Origin: Pseudomonadales bacterium
GTDB taxonomy: Bacteria > Pseudomonadota > Gammaproteobacteria > Pseudomonadales > Azotimanducaceae
Reading direction: 5' to 3'
Assembly: GCA_011525295.1 (NCBI GenBank)
Contig: WTGV01000044.1
Span: 1 to 64,000 of the forward strand
Length of the DNA stretch: 64,000 bases
Shown here one piece after another: positions 9,865 to 21,322 of this stretch. The position numbers and the translations under genes were made by a program. Every line of letters starts with the position of its first letter. Positions within the stretch are counted from its first letter, which is position 1. A model generated the notes under the pieces. That model made no database searches. It saw only the letters and a list, made by a program, of their open reading frames with translations, and was not told where the DNA came from.

Positions 9865-11301
9865 CTACTTCTTCTTTCTTCGATTTACGGTATGGATGGC
9901 GTTCCCACCCACACTTAATGCCGCTTCATGTACAGATTCTGAGAGCGATGGATGGGCAAACATCGTTAGCGCGAGATCCTCTGCAGTAGCCCCAAATTCC
10001 ATTGCGATAACACCTTGCGCGATCAATTCAGACGCTTGAGCTCCAAGTATGTGGACACCCCGTATTCGGTCGGTTTTCGCATCGGCAATGATTTTGACAA
10101 ATCCCTCCGTTTCATGAGCGGCCATCGCGCGCCCGTTCGCACTGTAGGAAAACATCCCTGAGTTAAATTTCTCTCCATTCGCTTTTAGTTCGTCTTCACT
10201 TTGACCAACCCAAGCAATCTCCGGATGGGTGTAAATCACTGAAGGTACAGTTTCGTAGTTAACAATTGGTTTGTGTCCGGCAATTCTTTCGGCAACCATT
10301 ACTCCTTCTTCCATACCCTTATGCGCTAACATCGGACCACGCACAACATCTCCAACTGCGTATACGTCGGGTGCATCCGTCAAACATAGATCATTAACAA
10401 ATAAAAATCCACGTTCATCGATATTGACTTCACATTCTTGGCTCAGCAAATCCTCGGTATAGGGTCGGCGACCCACTGCAACAATTAGCTTATCGCATTC
10501 AAGTACCAGGTCTTCACCCTTGAGCTGGTACGCTACCTTTACCACCCCGTCTTCTACAGTTGACGACACTACTCTCGCGCCCAGACGTACGTCTAAGCCT
10601 TGTTTCTTGAAGATCTTCAAAGCCTCACGCGCGGCACGTCGGTCCGCCATAGGCAGAAAGTCCTCAAATGCCTCTAAGATCACAACTTCTGAGCCAAATC
10701 GGTTCCAAACACTACCAAGCTCTAATCCGACAATACCGGCTCCGATGACACCCAGACGTTTCGGAACTTCTTCAAATTCCAGCGCGTCGGTGGAATCCAC
10801 GATCAATTCGTGGTCGATTCTTGCCGCTGGAATGTCGATCGGTGTGGATCCGGGAGCCAAAATGACATGATTTGCAGTGATTGTTTCTTGCGATCCGTCG
10901 TGGCTTGTGTAAGTCACCTCACGACCGCTACCAAGTTGTCCCGTACCCGGTAAGAAGGTTACTTCGTTTCCTTTGAATAAGACATCAATTCCCGATGTCA
11001 GCTTGTCCACAATAGAGTTCTTGTACGTTAGCATCTTAGAAATGTCTATTTGGTGGTCTTCTACAGAAATTCCCATCTTTTGAAATTCGGTCATTCGCGT
11101 AAATGTATAGGACACATCGAGAAGCGCTTTCGAAGGAATACATCCCCAATTTAAACAGGTTCCGCCTAATGTAGGTTGACCGTTACGATCAATCGACTTG
11201 TCAATACAAATGACTGCGTGACCGAGTTGCGCGCTACGAATCGCAGCAGCATAACCGGCCGGACCTGCACCGATTACGACGATATCAGCTTCACGACTCA
11301 T
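9865..11301 (-). CDS. lpdA: Dihydrolipoyl dehydrogenase (E3)
   Basis: 478 aa, full length. It reoxidises the lipoyl arm of the 2-oxoglutarate dehydrogenase complex, passing electrons through FAD and a redox disulfide to NAD. The FAD motif is VIGAGPAGYAAAIRSAQLG, the redox pair is C49 and C54 in GGTCLNWGCIPSK, the NAD motif is VIGAGIVGLELGSVW, and the C-terminal catalytic block is AHPSLSESVHEA. Its place between sucB and sucC is the pseudomonad-type arrangement (lpdG), so it probably serves the oxoglutarate complex first and perhaps others. Confidence 0.96.
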   Translation of the reverse strand: MSREADIVVIGAGPAGYAAAIRSAQLGHAVICIDKSIDRNGQPTLGGTCLNWGCIPSKALLDVSYTFTRMTEFQKMGISVEDHQIDISKMLTYKNSIVDKLTSGIDVLFKGNEVTFLPGTGQLGSGREVTYTSHDGSQETITANHVILAPGSTPIDIPAARIDHELIVDSTDALEFEEVPKRLGVIGAGIVGLELGSVWNRFGSEVVILEAFEDFLPMADRRAAREALKIFKKQGLDVRLGARVVSSTVEDGVVKVAYQLKGEDLVLECDKLIVAVGRRPYTEDLLSQECEVNIDERGFLFVNDLCLTDAPDVYAVGDVVRGPMLAHKGMEEGVMVAERIAGHKPIVNYETVPSVIYTHPEIAWVGQSEDELKANGEKFNSGMFSYSANGRAMAAHETEGFVKIIADAKTDRIRGVHILGAQASELIAQGVIAMEFGATAEDLALTMFAHPSLSESVHEAALSVGGNAIHTVNRRKKK

Positions 11302-11312
11302 TTCTTTTCTCC

Positions 11313-12524
11313 CTAAAGTTCCAGCAAAATACGCGCTGGATCTTCCAGCATTCCTTTAATCGCAACCAAAAATCGCACGGCCTCAGAACCGTCAATAAGC
11401 CGATGATCGTAAGACAGCGCTAAATACATCATAGGTCGGATTTCGACACTGCCGTCCACAACCACCGGTCGTTCCTGAATCTTATGCATTCCCAAAATCG
11501 CAGTTTGCGGGGGATTCAATATTGGTGTCGACATGAGCGAACCGAAAACACCGCCATTGGAAATAGTGAACGTTCCACCTTGCATATCTTCAATGGCCAA
11601 TTTGCCGTCTCGAGCTTTTTGTCCGAACTCCACTATTTGGTCTTCGATTTGAGCAAGTCCTAAAGCATCGGCATCTCGCACGACTGGTACGACCAGGCCG
11701 CGTTCGGTGCTCACTGCAACGCCTATGTCATAAAAGCCGTGATAGACGATGTCGGAACCGTCGATAGACGCATTTACTAACGGAAATCGCTTGAGTGCTT
11801 CTACGGAAGCTCGAACGAAAAAGCTCATGAAGCCCAATCTCGTCCCGTTGTGCGTACGCTGAAACTCTTCTTGATATTGCTTGCGCATACGAATAATTGG
11901 AGCCATATCCGCTTCATTGAAAGTCGTAAGCATCGCGGCTGTTTGTTGGGCTTCGACCAATCGATTCGCGATCGTCGCGCGCAGTCTCGTCATTGGTACG
12001 CGACGTTCGACTCGTTCCCCTGTGTCCGCTGATGGTTCCTCTATTTCTGGTTCAGGAGCTTTTGCTCGCCCTGTCTTTGCTTCTACGCGAACTGTCCGCG
12101 AGGCAATCGCTGCTTCTACATCGCCTTTGGTAATCATCCCACCACGACCAGAACCGCGGACTGACGCCAAATCAATGCTGTTTTCTAAGGCTAGTTTCCG
12201 AGCCGAAGGAGCGGCCGCGATCTCTTTCGGTTCGGTGTCTACGGGTTGCTCGCTGGTTTGCTCAGATTGTTCTACAACTTGAGGGTCTCCTTCTTCGACA
12301 ACGGCGATCAAATCGAGACCGACGACAGTCGCACCTTCTGGTTTCACGATCTTTGCAACGGTCCCAGCCACCGGTGATGGAATCTCTAAAGTTGTTTTCT
12401 CTGTCTCAACATCAGCTAACAGTTCATCCCTTGCAATAAACTCTCCCTCGCGCTTATACCATTTTGTAAGCTCCCCTTCAACAATGGATTCGGGAAACGC
12501 TGGAGTTGTAATTTCAGTGGTCAC
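11313..12524 (-). CDS. sucB: Dihydrolipoyllysine succinyltransferase (E2o of 2-oxoglutarate dehydrogenase)
   Basis: With the GTG start chosen here (12522..12524) the protein is 403 aa and begins (V)[13 protein letters not shown], as in E. coli SucB. The frame is open to an ATG at 12584, but that adds 20 non-homologous residues overlapping sucA. The lipoyl domain has the lipoylated K43 in [15 protein letters not shown] peripheral subunit-binding domain ([20 protein letters not shown]) follows an acidic/Ala-Pro linker, and the catalytic domain ends with [13 protein letters not shown]. The start overlaps the end of sucA by 11 nt, indicating translational coupling. Confidence 0.95.
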   Translation of the reverse strand: MTTEITTPAFPESIVEGELTKWYKREGEFIARDELLADVETEKTTLEIPSPVAGTVAKIVKPEGATVVGLDLIAVVEEGDPQVVEQSEQTSEQPVDTEPKEIAAAPSARKLALENSIDLASVRGSGRGGMITKGDVEAAIASRTVRVEAKTGRAKAPEPEIEEPSADTGERVERRVPMTRLRATIANRLVEAQQTAAMLTTFNEADMAPIIRMRKQYQEEFQRTHNGTRLGFMSFFVRASVEALKRFPLVNASIDGSDIVYHGFYDIGVAVSTERGLVVPVVRDADALGLAQIEDQIVEFGQKARDGKLAIEDMQGGTFTISNGGVFGSLMSTPILNPPQTAILGMHKIQERPVVVDGSVEIRPMMYLALSYDHRLIDGSEAVRFLVAIKGMLEDPARILLEL

Positions 12525-15372
12525 GTATTTCTTCCAAATTTCCAAAAAGTGCTTCTTCGACAAGTTCGCGTTGTTGTCGAGCATGGCGCGCTGGTAAACC
12601 TACGGCTGGTGCCGCGTACGGCTTACGTCCCGCATATTTAAGCGTTAAATTTTGATGGGTCGTAGCGACTGCTCGTTCCATGTGGTGCTTGCTGGAATAC
12701 CATGCACCTTGGTTCTTAGGTTCTTCCTGACACCACACTACAGTCTTTAACTCGCTGTACTGGGACAGAACCTTAAGAAATTCATCAAGGGGAAATGGAT
12801 ACAACTGCTCTAAACGGACAATCCCAACGGTTTTGCAGTTTGCTTCCCGTCGCCTAGCGAGTAAGTCATAATACACCTTCCCGCTACACAAGACCAGTCG
12901 TTCGACTTCTTTTGGTTTCAATGGATCATACTCATCAATTACGTTACGAAACGAACCATTTGCTAATTCGTCGATGGTTGACGTCGCGAGTTTGTGTCGG
13001 AGGAGACTCTTGGGAGTTAAAGTAATCAACGGTCGACGCATTGGCCGGATCATCTGGCGACGCAATAAGTGAAAAATCTGTGAAGGTGTCGTTGGGATAC
13101 ATACTTGAATGTTGTGTTGCGCGCACATTTGCATAAACCGCTCAAGTCTTGCAGAGGAATGTTCGGGTCCCTGTCCTTCTAGTCCATGAGGTAGGAAGAT
13201 GACTAAACCACACTGCCGTCCCCACTTAGCCTCACCACTTGATATAAATTGATCGAATACGACTTGAGCTCCGTTGGCAAAGTCACCGAATTGAGCCTCC
13301 CAAATGACGAGCGAGTTCGGTGCGGTCGTCGCGTACCCATACTCAAATGCGAGCACCGCTTCTTCGGACAGCAATGAGTCGTAAATCTCAAATCTTCGTT
13401 TCTTGAACCCTTCCTGAATCGGTATCACTTGCTCACCCGTACTCTGACAGTACACACAAGCATGCCGATGGGAAAACGTCCCCACCCCAACATCTTGTCC
13501 GGTGATCCGAACTTCAAAACCTTGATCTAGCAATGTCGCGTATGCCGCCATCTCGCCAAAGCCCCAATTCACGGCGAGACCTCCAGCTGCCATGTTGCGC
13601 CGATCAGCATAAATGCCTTGGACTTGTTTGTGGAGTTTTGTTCCCTTTCGGATTCTGTTAGCTTTTGCCATAACCTGTTGGAGTCGAAGCAACGGAAACG
13701 AGGTGTCGGCAGGCTCGTCCCAATGATGGCCGATATACGGCTTCCAGTCGACGAACATACTCGTATCGGGTTCTTTAATAACAGAAAGTGCTATAGTCTC
13801 ACCTCGGTCTAAACGATCTCGTACGGTCACGGCCAATTCGTCGGATTCATCCTGCGAGACGACGCCTTCCTCGGCTAAGCGATCAGCGTAAATCTTTCGT
13901 GTCGTCGGATGACGCCTGATCTGTTGGTACATTAAAGGCTGTGTTTTCATTGGATCTTCGGCTTCGTTATGACCGCGACGTCGATAACAAACTAAATCTA
14001 TAACGACATCCTTCCCAAAAACATTTACGTAATCTGATGCTATTTGTGCAACGAACGTCACTGCTTCGGGATCGTCGGCGTTAACGTGGAAAATCGGCGC
14101 GCGAATGATCTTTGCAACTTCACTACAGTATTCCGTCGAGCGTGCGTCTTCCAGTCGGCTCGTGGTAAACCCGACCTGGTTATTAATAATGATGTGCATC
14201 GTCCCACCCGTGGAAAATCCTCGAGTCTGAGACATTTGAAAGGTTTCCATAACGACTCCTTGTCCAGCGATAGCAGCATCACCATGGATTAAGATTGGAA
14301 ATACCTGTTCTCGACTGGCATCAGCACGACGGTCTTGCCGTGCTCGGCATGAACCTTCGACTACCGGTCCTACGATCTCCAAGTGCGACGGATTGAAAGC
14401 GAGCGCGAGATGTATTTGCCGACCGTGTGTTTCTAGATTTGTCGAAAATCCCATGTGATACTTCACGTCTCCAGTTTCGTACTGTTGACGAGCCCGACCC
14501 TCAAATTCTTGAAAAAGTTCGCTGGCCTGTTTGCCAAGTAAGTTTACGAGAACATTCAGTCTACCTCGATGAGCCATCCCAATGACAACTTCTTGGACGC
14601 GCCACATACCTGACCGTTGAGTTATCTCGTGGAGCATTGGGATCAAGCTTTCAGCTCCTTCCAAGCCAAATCTCTTTGTACCGGGATAACGGTTATGTAA
14701 ATATCGTTCAAGTCCCTCTGCCGCAGTAAGGCGCTCCAATATCCGGTATTTCGTCTGATCGTCAAATTGCATCTGAGAGTGAACGCTCTCTAGCCGGCCG
14801 CGAATCCATTCCCTTTCCTGCGTTGAAGTCACATAAACATACTCTGTTCCGATAGAGCCACAATAGGTTTTTTCTAATGCATCGACGATATCACGAAGTT
14901 TGGCATCTTTGTCCGTAAACAAATGGGACGATCCAATGTGAAACACCGTGTCAAAGTCAGCCATGCTCAGACCGTGAAACTTCAACTCAAGATCCGCAGC
15001 TTTGTCTCTCTCCCAGACCCCTAGTGGATCAATTCGAGCCTTACGGTGCCCTCGAGATTGATAGGACTCGATGAGTTCCATCACTTGGATTTGTTTTCGA
15101 TGGTATTCCGAGAGTATGGAGGTGCTGACTCGTTCCGGACGAGCCTTAAGGCGATTTCGACCGAGTCTTTCGAAGTGATGAACTATCGTACTGTGAGCAA
15201 TATCCGGATGCCCATTATCTGCTTGGGGAAGCGTGTGGAAATAGTCTCGCCATTCCTGAGGAACTAGGTTCGCACTCTCCAAATATTTTTCGTACATCGC
15301 TTCGATGTACGCAACGCTACCTCCCGCAAGATGAGAACTTGCTTCCATTCGTTCTAGAAAAGAGTCGGTCAT
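12514..15372 (-). CDS. sucA: 2-oxoglutarate dehydrogenase E1 component
   Basis: 952 aa, slightly longer than E. coli SucA (933 aa). This ThDP enzyme decarboxylates 2-oxoglutarate and passes the succinyl group to the lipoyl arm of SucB. The short N-terminal E2-binding segment ([20 protein letters not shown]) is followed by [40 protein letters not shown] and NNQVGFTTS. The transketolase-like part has [17 protein letters not shown] and [22 protein letters not shown]. It lies 22 nt downstream of sdhB on the same strand, so sdh and suc form one long operon, as in related bacteria. Confidence 0.97.
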   Translation of the reverse strand: MTDSFLERMEASSHLAGGSVAYIEAMYEKYLESANLVPQEWRDYFHTLPQADNGHPDIAHSTIVHHFERLGRNRLKARPERVSTSILSEYHRKQIQVMELIESYQSRGHRKARIDPLGVWERDKAADLELKFHGLSMADFDTVFHIGSSHLFTDKDAKLRDIVDALEKTYCGSIGTEYVYVTSTQEREWIRGRLESVHSQMQFDDQTKYRILERLTAAEGLERYLHNRYPGTKRFGLEGAESLIPMLHEITQRSGMWRVQEVVIGMAHRGRLNVLVNLLGKQASELFQEFEGRARQQYETGDVKYHMGFSTNLETHGRQIHLALAFNPSHLEIVGPVVEGSCRARQDRRADASREQVFPILIHGDAAIAGQGVVMETFQMSQTRGFSTGGTMHIIINNQVGFTTSRLEDARSTEYCSEVAKIIRAPIFHVNADDPEAVTFVAQIASDYVNVFGKDVVIDLVCYRRRGHNEAEDPMKTQPLMYQQIRRHPTTRKIYADRLAEEGVVSQDESDELAVTVRDRLDRGETIALSVIKEPDTSMFVDWKPYIGHHWDEPADTSFPLLRLQQVMAKANRIRKGTKLHKQVQGIYADRRNMAAGGLAVNWGFGEMAAYATLLDQGFEVRITGQDVGVGTFSHRHACVYCQSTGEQVIPIQEGFKKRRFEIYDSLLSEEAVLAFEYGYATTAPNSLVIWEAQFGDFANGAQVVFDQFISSGEAKWGRQCGLVIFLPHGLEGQGPEHSSARLERFMQMCAQHNIQVCIPTTPSQIFHLLRRQMIRPMRRPLITLTPKSLLRHKLATSTIDELANGSFRNVIDEYDPLKPKEVERLVLCSGKVYYDLLARRREANCKTVGIVRLEQLYPFPLDEFLKVLSQYSELKTVVWCQEEPKNQGAWYSSKHHMERAVATTHQNLTLKYAGRKPYAAPAVGLPARHARQQRELVEEALFGNLEEIRDH

Positions 15373-15394
15373 GGTTTTTCCTCAAGTGGTGGCA

Positions 15395-16099
15395 CTAAGT
15401 TCCTTCTTTAACCATAAGAGATCGGATCTTCCCGATAGCTTGAGTGGGATTGAGGTCTTTTGGGCAAACGCTAGCGCAGTTCATGATGCTTCGACAGCGA
15501 AATACGCTGAAATGATCGTCAAGTTTCGACAATCTCGCTTCGGTCGCGGTATCACGGCTGTCTGCAATAAATCGATAAGCGTGTAAAAGTGCCGCCGGAC
15601 CAAGAAATTTATCAGGATTCCACCAATATGAAGGACACGCGGTCGTACAGCACGCACACAAAATGCACTCATACAAACCTTCCAACTTTTCGCGATCTTC
15701 AATACTTTGAAGTCGCTCCTTCGTGGGAGGTAAATCCTCATTGATCAAGAAGGGATCGGCACGTTCGTATTGTTTGTAGAACTGCGACATATCTACAACC
15801 AGATCTCGAATCACGGGCAGTCCAGGTAATGGACGGAGAACAAGCCGGTCGCCGGAAATTACCGATCCGACTGGAGTCTTACACGCTAGCCCATTAGTCC
15901 CGTTCATGTTCATTCCATCCGACCCACACACACCCTCACGACAGGAACGTCGATAAGTAATCGATGGGTCTTTGATCTTGAGCTGTTCCAACACGTCAAG
16001 GACCATCAAATCGCGTCCTTCTGGCCGAGTAAATTCGTAGTCTTGCAACCTTGGTTTGGCGTCCTGTTCAGGGATGTAGCGATAGATGCTTACCAGCAC
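15395..16099 (-). CDS. sdhB: Succinate dehydrogenase iron-sulfur subunit
   Basis: 234 aa, full length. It carries electrons from SdhA through three Fe-S clusters to the membrane quinone site. The [2Fe-2S] ligands lie in CREGVCGSDGMNMNG, the [4Fe-4S] ligands in CILCACCTTACPSYWW, and the [3Fe-4S] ligands in CRSIMNCASVCPKDLNP. The start is a GTG (16097..16099), 3 nt after the sdhA stop. It is peripheral on the cytoplasmic face of the inner membrane. Confidence 0.97.
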   Translation of the reverse strand: MLVSIYRYIPEQDAKPRLQDYEFTRPEGRDLMVLDVLEQLKIKDPSITYRRSCREGVCGSDGMNMNGTNGLACKTPVGSVISGDRLVLRPLPGLPVIRDLVVDMSQFYKQYERADPFLINEDLPPTKERLQSIEDREKLEGLYECILCACCTTACPSYWWNPDKFLGPAALLHAYRFIADSRDTATEARLSKLDDHFSVFRCRSIMNCASVCPKDLNPTQAIGKIRSLMVKEGT

Positions 16100-16102
16100 G
16101 AT

Positions 16103-17890
16103 TTAGTACTCTCTTTTGATCGGTTGAAACGGTTCCATCGTTTCCGGGCTAAAGTTCACTGCACGTTTTTTAATCGATTTGTCCGAAGCAAAATATAGTG
16201 AGTGACACAACCAATTATCGTCGTCTCGCTCGGTGTAATCGACGCGAGCGTGTGCACCCCTAGTTTCCTTTCGAGCTGCCGCAGCGATTGCTGTCGCTTC
16301 AGCAACTTCAAGTAAATTATCAAGTTCTAATGCTTCAATTCTGGCAGTATTGAATATTTTAGTTTTGTCTTCAAGATGCGAGTTCTGTACTCGATCGCGT
16401 AGGTCGGCAAAAACGGAAATCGCTGACTGCATGTTCTGCTCCGATCGAAATACACTGAAATTCATTTGCATGGTTTTTTGTAGTTCGGATTTCAATGTCG
16501 CCGGGTGCTCTCCTTCCGACGACTCGTCCCAACGGCGAATTCGCGCTAACGCGGGCTCGCAGTCTGAATCCGAGGGTGCGCGGTAAGCCACTCCTTGTTC
16601 TAGCGTCTCTCGAATGTGTAATCCTGCGGCGCGACCAAAGACTACCAAGTCAAGTAGAGAATTTCCACCGAGTCGGTTTGCCCCATGAACTGATACAGAC
16701 GCCACTTCACCCACAGCATAGAGTCCCTCGACCATCTGATCGTTCCCTGCCTGTTGCGTAACCGCTTGACCAGAAACTGCGGTGGGTACTCCCCCCATCA
16801 TGTAATGACAAGTTGGTACGACCGGTATCGGTTCCACCACTGGATCTACGAGTGCATAGGTACGAGATAGTTCCAGTATACCGGCTAATCTAAGTTCTAA
16901 TGTGTGTTTACCTAAATGATCGAGTTTCAAGAGAACGTGATCTTTATCGGGACCGCATCCTCGTCCTTCTTGGATTTCGATGATCATTGATCGTGAGACG
17001 ACGTCGCGACTGGCCAAGTCTTTTGCCGTAGGGGCGTACCGTTCCATGAAACGTTCGCCTTGTGCATTAACCAAATAGCCGCCTTCGCCACGACAACCCT
17101 CGGTAACCAGCACTCCGATTGGATAAATACCCGTAGGGTGGAATTGCCACATTTCTATGTCTTGTACGGGGACCCCGCTCCGAAGTGCCATAGCAATGCC
17201 GTCTCCTGTGTTCATGAGCGCATTTGTTGTACTAGCGTAAATACGACCAGCACCGCCTGTCGCGAGCAGTGTAGCCTTCGCCTGCACCAACACGGTTTCG
17301 CCGCTCTCAATGTTAATCGCGACCACTCCACAGACGACGCCATCTTGATTGCGTACTAAATCGACGGCAAACCACTCATTCAAAAAAGTCGTGCGAGCTT
17401 TGACGTTAGCTTGATAGAGTGTGTGTAGCAGTGCATGCCCCGTTCGATCAACCGCGGCGCAAGTACGCGCTGCTTGTCCCCCCTTACCGAAATTTTTGGA
17501 TTGCCCTCCAAATGGTCTTTGATAAATTCGACCAGTCTCGGTACGAGAAAAAGGCAAGCCCATATGCTCTAGTTCATAAACCACTTCCGGCCCAACTTTG
17601 CACATATACTCAATGGCATCCTGATCGCCGATAAAGTCCGATCCCTTCACAGTGTCATACATGTGCCAACGCCAGTTATCGTCGGGGTCATCGCTACCAA
17701 TCGCACAGGTGATACCGCCTTGTGCGGAAACCGTGTGCGAGCGAGTAGGAAACACTTTGGACATCACCGCGGTATGAAATCCACTCTCAGCAAGCGGAAG
17801 ACTCGCGCGCAAACCAGCACCTCCGCCACCGACAACTACGGCATCAAATTGCAGTGTTCTTATGGGTTGAGACACCGACGAAACTACCAA
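16103..17890 (-). CDS. sdhA: Succinate dehydrogenase flavoprotein subunit
   Basis: Up to 595 aa. It oxidises succinate to fumarate using covalently bound FAD. The dinucleotide motif [14 protein letters not shown], the FAD-linking histidine in [10 protein letters not shown], and the active-site blocks [11 protein letters not shown] and [18 protein letters not shown] are all present. The longest frame begins at TTG 17890, overlapping sdhD by 7 nt. An in-frame GTG at 17873..17875 would give [13 protein letters not shown] with no overlap and fits other SdhA N-termini equally well; I cannot choose between them. Confidence 0.96.
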   Translation of the reverse strand: MVVSSVSQPIRTLQFDAVVVGGGGAGLRASLPLAESGFHTAVMSKVFPTRSHTVSAQGGITCAIGSDDPDDNWRWHMYDTVKGSDFIGDQDAIEYMCKVGPEVVYELEHMGLPFSRTETGRIYQRPFGGQSKNFGKGGQAARTCAAVDRTGHALLHTLYQANVKARTTFLNEWFAVDLVRNQDGVVCGVVAINIESGETVLVQAKATLLATGGAGRIYASTTNALMNTGDGIAMALRSGVPVQDIEMWQFHPTGIYPIGVLVTEGCRGEGGYLVNAQGERFMERYAPTAKDLASRDVVSRSMIIEIQEGRGCGPDKDHVLLKLDHLGKHTLELRLAGILELSRTYALVDPVVEPIPVVPTCHYMMGGVPTAVSGQAVTQQAGNDQMVEGLYAVGEVASVSVHGANRLGGNSLLDLVVFGRAAGLHIRETLEQGVAYRAPSDSDCEPALARIRRWDESSEGEHPATLKSELQKTMQMNFSVFRSEQNMQSAISVFADLRDRVQNSHLEDKTKIFNTARIEALELDNLLEVAEATAIAAAARKETRGAHARVDYTERDDDNWLCHSLYFASDKSIKKRAVNFSPETMEPFQPIKREY

Positions 17891-18246
17891 ATAATGATGA
17901 AGCCCAGTACAAAGTACACGACGATCAAGGAAGTCACTCCGAATTGATAGATCAACCGTAGTACAGTTGCAAACTGGCCAATGTGATGTTCATTCAAATA
18001 GTCTGTACCGACAGTCCACATGCCAATCCACGCATGGATTCCCCACGACAACAAGGTCAGGGTGCCGACAACTAACATCGCAGGAGATCGCATAAAAGTG
18101 AGCCATTGTGCGTAATCAAGATTGGGGTGTGCTAACACAAACCAAACAATGCATCCAACGTACACGGTTAAAACGACAGCGGACACTCGTTGAAGGAGAA
18201 AGTCTGCTACACCACTACGAGAAAAGCTCGTGGCGTTTACAACCAA
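17884..18246 (-). CDS. sdhD: Succinate dehydrogenase membrane anchor subunit D
   Basis: 120 aa with the TTG start at 18244..18246, giving (L)[19 protein letters not shown], which aligns with the E. coli SdhD start MVSNASALGRNGVHDF. The frame is open to an ATG at 18285, but that would overlap sdhC by 49 nt and add unrelated residues. There are three transmembrane helices, the quinone-side serine/arginine region [15 protein letters not shown], and the heme-side histidine in [12 protein letters not shown]. It overlaps the end of sdhC by 10 nt. Confidence 0.9.
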   Translation of the reverse strand: MVVNATSFSRSGVADFLLQRVSAVVLTVYVGCIVWFVLAHPNLDYAQWLTFMRSPAMLVVGTLTLLSWGIHAWIGMWTVGTDYLNEHHIGQFATVLRLIYQFGVTSLIVVYFVLGFIIIW

Positions 18247-18614
18247 AACCAAACTCCAATAGCCAGAGAGAGAAGCACGGAGCAAACGAGTACTATTGCG
18301 GCGCTTGCTTTACCTACTTTCAAAGAATCGCCAATATGCAAGTCCATTAACAGATGACGAAGACCTGCAACAATGTGATAGCCCAAGAGTGAAAGTGTGA
18401 ACCATAGTACTATCGAATGTACGGGGTTATCAAGAGTGGCTTTTAAGTTTGAGAAGGAAGCTTCTGACTCAAGCGATAGCCACAGTATCCACAACAAATA
18501 AAACGATGCTCCAAATAGCACTACCCCGCTAACCCTATGCAGAATCGATACCACCGCGACAATGGGAAAACGGATCGCGAATAGATTTAAAAAGACTGGT
18601 CTAGTACTTTTCAT
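18237..18614 (-). CDS. sdhC: Succinate dehydrogenase cytochrome b556 subunit C
   Basis: 125 aa with three transmembrane helices. It begins MKSTRPVFLNLFAIRFPIVA, followed by the SILHRVSGVVLF block and the heme-ligand region LLGYHIVAGLRHLLMDLH, as in gammaproteobacterial SdhC. It is the first gene of the sdhCDAB-sucAB-lpd-sucCD unit and diverges from the RND exporter gene across a 299-nt intergenic region. Confidence 0.94.
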   Translation of the reverse strand: MKSTRPVFLNLFAIRFPIVAVVSILHRVSGVVLFGASFYLLWILWLSLESEASFSNLKATLDNPVHSIVLWFTLSLLGYHIVAGLRHLLMDLHIGDSLKVGKASAAIVLVCSVLLSLAIGVWFWL

Positions 18615-18913
18615 TGGCTAATCCGCGACCAAGCGATTTGAATTAAGCTCGCCGTCTATTCGATTGAGATAGCGCGACCCTTGGACTTGTTTAATAACGG
18701 TAGGTTGAGACGACATTGTTGCTCATAATTTTAGTGTGTGCGCCGGTCTTGCTTATCGTCAATCCTACAATCTTCATCAAACCATTCAATCTGTGGTCAA
18801 TGCGAGCAACATCGTTTGTCCTATAAATCAAATATTGCTTCAGTGTAAACTCTTAGAGGAATTCTGATTAGCTTCCGTTTCCTTGATCCTGCGTAATTTG
18901 TAGTACCGATACC
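18615..18913. promoter_or_regulatory. Divergent intergenic region between sdhC and the RND exporter
   Basis: This 299-nt, AT-rich gap must hold the promoter of the sdh/suc operon (reading left) and that of the export/RiPP operon (reading right). A TATAAA hexamer lies at about 18822..18827 on the plus strand, but no good -35 box sits at the right distance, so I do not assign exact promoters. No coding frame is supported. Confidence 0.5.
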
Positions 18914-21256
18914 GTGAACTCGCTTGAAACCCCTAAACGCCAATGGGCAAAACAGTATGCTGAACTATTGCTTTCAGCTCGCTGGATTGTCATCCTAGCC
19001 GCGGTAGTTTTGGTGGTCGTGGCATCACTCGGCGTTCTACGGCTCGGCTTTGAGGCTGATTACAAAATCTTCTTTGACGAAGACAACCCCCAGTTATTAG
19101 AGTTAGAGACTCTGGAATATACCTATGGAAAAAGCGAAAACGTCGCGTTCCTAATCGTACCCGATGACGGAAATGCTACGTCTGAAAATGCGTTGTCGGC
19201 AACCGTGTGGCTGACTGATGAGGCATGGAAAACTCCCTACTCAAGACGCGTCGATTCCCTTGCGAACTTTCAATACACGACCGCAGATGGAGACGATTTA
19301 TACGTTAGAAATCTGATCGAACCGGAGGAAATATCTCTCCCAAGGACTCAGGCTCATGTACGTTCCATTGCTCTATCAGATCCGCGTATTGAAGGTAGCA
19401 TCCTAGCGCGAAACGGAGATGTCACCGTCGTAAACGTCACAGTTGAGCTGCCAGAACTATCTGGTACTGACCTGTTAGAACCTGTAGCTGAAGTCGCTAA
19501 CTTTGCGCGAGAGCTTGCGGAGAAAACAGAAGAACGTTTTTCCAACCTAGATATTCGAGTTGTTGGCACGATTATGGTTAATCAAACTTTTGTGGCGGCA
19601 TCTCTTGATAGCCAACTGATATTCTTCCCCGCGAGCCTGCTTCTGATGGCACTGATTCTAGGTGTGCTCACCCGTGGCATGTCTGGTGTGTTCGCAACAG
19701 GTATGGTCATGGTATTTTCTGTTTTAGCCTCTATGGGCATAGGAGGTTGGTTTGGACTACCATTTTCACCACCATTAATGCCGGTACCTACGATAGTTCT
19801 GATGATCGTGGTCGCGAACTGCGTGCACCTCCTGGTTACCACGCAGAATCGAATGCGAGCTGGCGACTCCAAGCACGACGCGATCGTCGAGTCGATTCGG
19901 TTGAACCTACACCCCGTTTTCTTAGCAAGTCTTACGACGACGCTAGGCTTCCTAAGCATGAATTTTTCCGAGGTTCCGCCGTACCGACATCTAGGCATGT
20001 TTGTTGCGTTTGGCATCATGGTTTCGTTCGTCCTGTCTGTTACATTCTTGCCAGCATTTCTATCGATTCTGCCTTTCGGCGCGCGTAAAGAAAGTCAAAA
20101 ATCCCATGCCTTTTCTATGAAAAGTTTAGCGGACTTCGTACTTCGATATCGAAATGTACTGTTCTGTATTTGGTTAATCGTCGTACCTGCGATGATTCTG
20201 GCAATCACGCGTAATGATTTGAACGATGTCTTAGTTCACTTCTTTAACAAAAACGTCGAATTTCGACAAGACACGGATTTCATGGACGAGCGTTTGAGTG
20301 GTAATACGCTACTCGAATACTCGTTAGAAGCTACCACAGTCGGAGGCGCTACCGATCCGAATTTTCTACAAGATGTCGAGAACTTCGCAGAGTGGTACCG
20401 TAATCAGCCTGCAGTTCGACACGTGGCGACGATTACGGACACCTTTAAACAACTTAATAAAAGCATGCACGGCGACGATCCGGCCATGTACCAGATTCCG
20501 AATAGTCAAGAACTAGCCGCCCAATACCTCCTACTCTATGAACTATCTCTACCTCAAGGGTTAGATCTAAATAATCAAATTGATCGATCCCGTACCGCGA
20601 CTAGAGTCTCCGTGTCTGCAGAGACGTTGAATTCCAAAGAGCTGCTCGATGTACACGTGCGGGCAAAAACATGGTTGCAAGAAAACGCTCCACACGTTGC
20701 TGGAGTCTCAGGCACGGGACCATCTACACTGTTCGCTTACATCGGTCAACGCAACATTCAGACTATGCTAATTGGTACGGTAATCGTGCTTCTCGCAATT
20801 TCTGCTATTCTCTTGGTCGCATTACGATCGTTCCGAATCGGTTTAGTTAGTATTGTTCCCAATTTAACACCCGCGATTATCGGATTCGGGGTGTGGGGCT
20901 TGACCGTCGGACAGGTCGGACTTGCATTATCGGTAGTTGTGGCGATGACTATAGGAATTGTCGTAGACGACACTGTGCACTTTCTGGGTAAGTATCTCCG
21001 CGCCCGTCGCGAGTTAAATTACGACCCTGAATCTGCTGTACGTTATGCGTTCGACACTGCGGGTCGAGCCCTTCTAACGACAACGCTTGTTCTCGTAGCT
21101 GGGTTCTTGATTTTCGTGTTTTCACCGTTTGTCCCAACAGCGCAGGTGGGCATCTTGACAGCGCTGATCATCGGTTTTGCGCTTATCGCTGACCTTACAC
21201 TCCTACCAGCTCTGTTGCTTTGGGTTGACCGCGATGGTAAGCGTGTTCGAGAATAA
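18914..21256 (+). CDS. RND/MMPL-superfamily exporter
   Basis: 780 aa, GTG start. It has the duplicated RND layout: one N-terminal helix (IVILAAVVLVVVASLGVL), a periplasmic loop (about 45-225), five helices, a second loop after about 415, and five final helices containing GIVVDDTVHFLGKYL. The loop begins DYKIFFDEDNPQLLELE, typical of the subgroup whose genes usually sit beside a LolA-like 'outer membrane lipoprotein-sorting' protein and an outer-membrane barrel. Here those partners are at 35010..37069, on the far side of the RiPP genes. A proton-driven exporter of lipid or hydrophobic product is the family expectation. It may be the first gene of the RiPP operon (66-nt gap to the next gene). 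Confidence 0.85.
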   Translation: MNSLETPKRQWAKQYAELLLSARWIVILAAVVLVVVASLGVLRLGFEADYKIFFDEDNPQLLELETLEYTYGKSENVAFLIVPDDGNATSENALSATVWLTDEAWKTPYSRRVDSLANFQYTTADGDDLYVRNLIEPEEISLPRTQAHVRSIALSDPRIEGSILARNGDVTVVNVTVELPELSGTDLLEPVAEVANFARELAEKTEERFSNLDIRVVGTIMVNQTFVAASLDSQLIFFPASLLLMALILGVLTRGMSGVFATGMVMVFSVLASMGIGGWFGLPFSPPLMPVPTIVLMIVVANCVHLLVTTQNRMRAGDSKHDAIVESIRLNLHPVFLASLTTTLGFLSMNFSEVPPYRHLGMFVAFGIMVSFVLSVTFLPAFLSILPFGARKESQKSHAFSMKSLADFVLRYRNVLFCIWLIVVPAMILAITRNDLNDVLVHFFNKNVEFRQDTDFMDERLSGNTLLEYSLEATTVGGATDPNFLQDVENFAEWYRNQPAVRHVATITDTFKQLNKSMHGDDPAMYQIPNSQELAAQYLLLYELSLPQGLDLNNQIDRSRTATRVSVSAETLNSKELLDVHVRAKTWLQENAPHVAGVSGTGPSTLFAYIGQRNIQTMLIGTVIVLLAISAILLVALRSFRIGLVSIVPNLTPAIIGFGVWGLTVGQVGLALSVVVAMTIGIVVDDTVHFLGKYLRARRELNYDPESAVRYAFDTAGRALLTTTLVLVAGFLIFVFSPFVPTAQVGILTALIIGFALIADLTLLPALLLWVDRDGKRVRE

Positions 21257-21322
21257 CTGTTGAAAACCCCACCCATTAAAATTTATATGTTCGCTTTTTT
21301 TGCGAGGTAACGAAGTAGCAAC

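Noticed and set aside
12525..12584. Upstream ATG start for sucB
   Set aside because: It would add 20 unrelated residues overlapping the sucA end; the GTG at 12524 matches the known SucB N-terminus.
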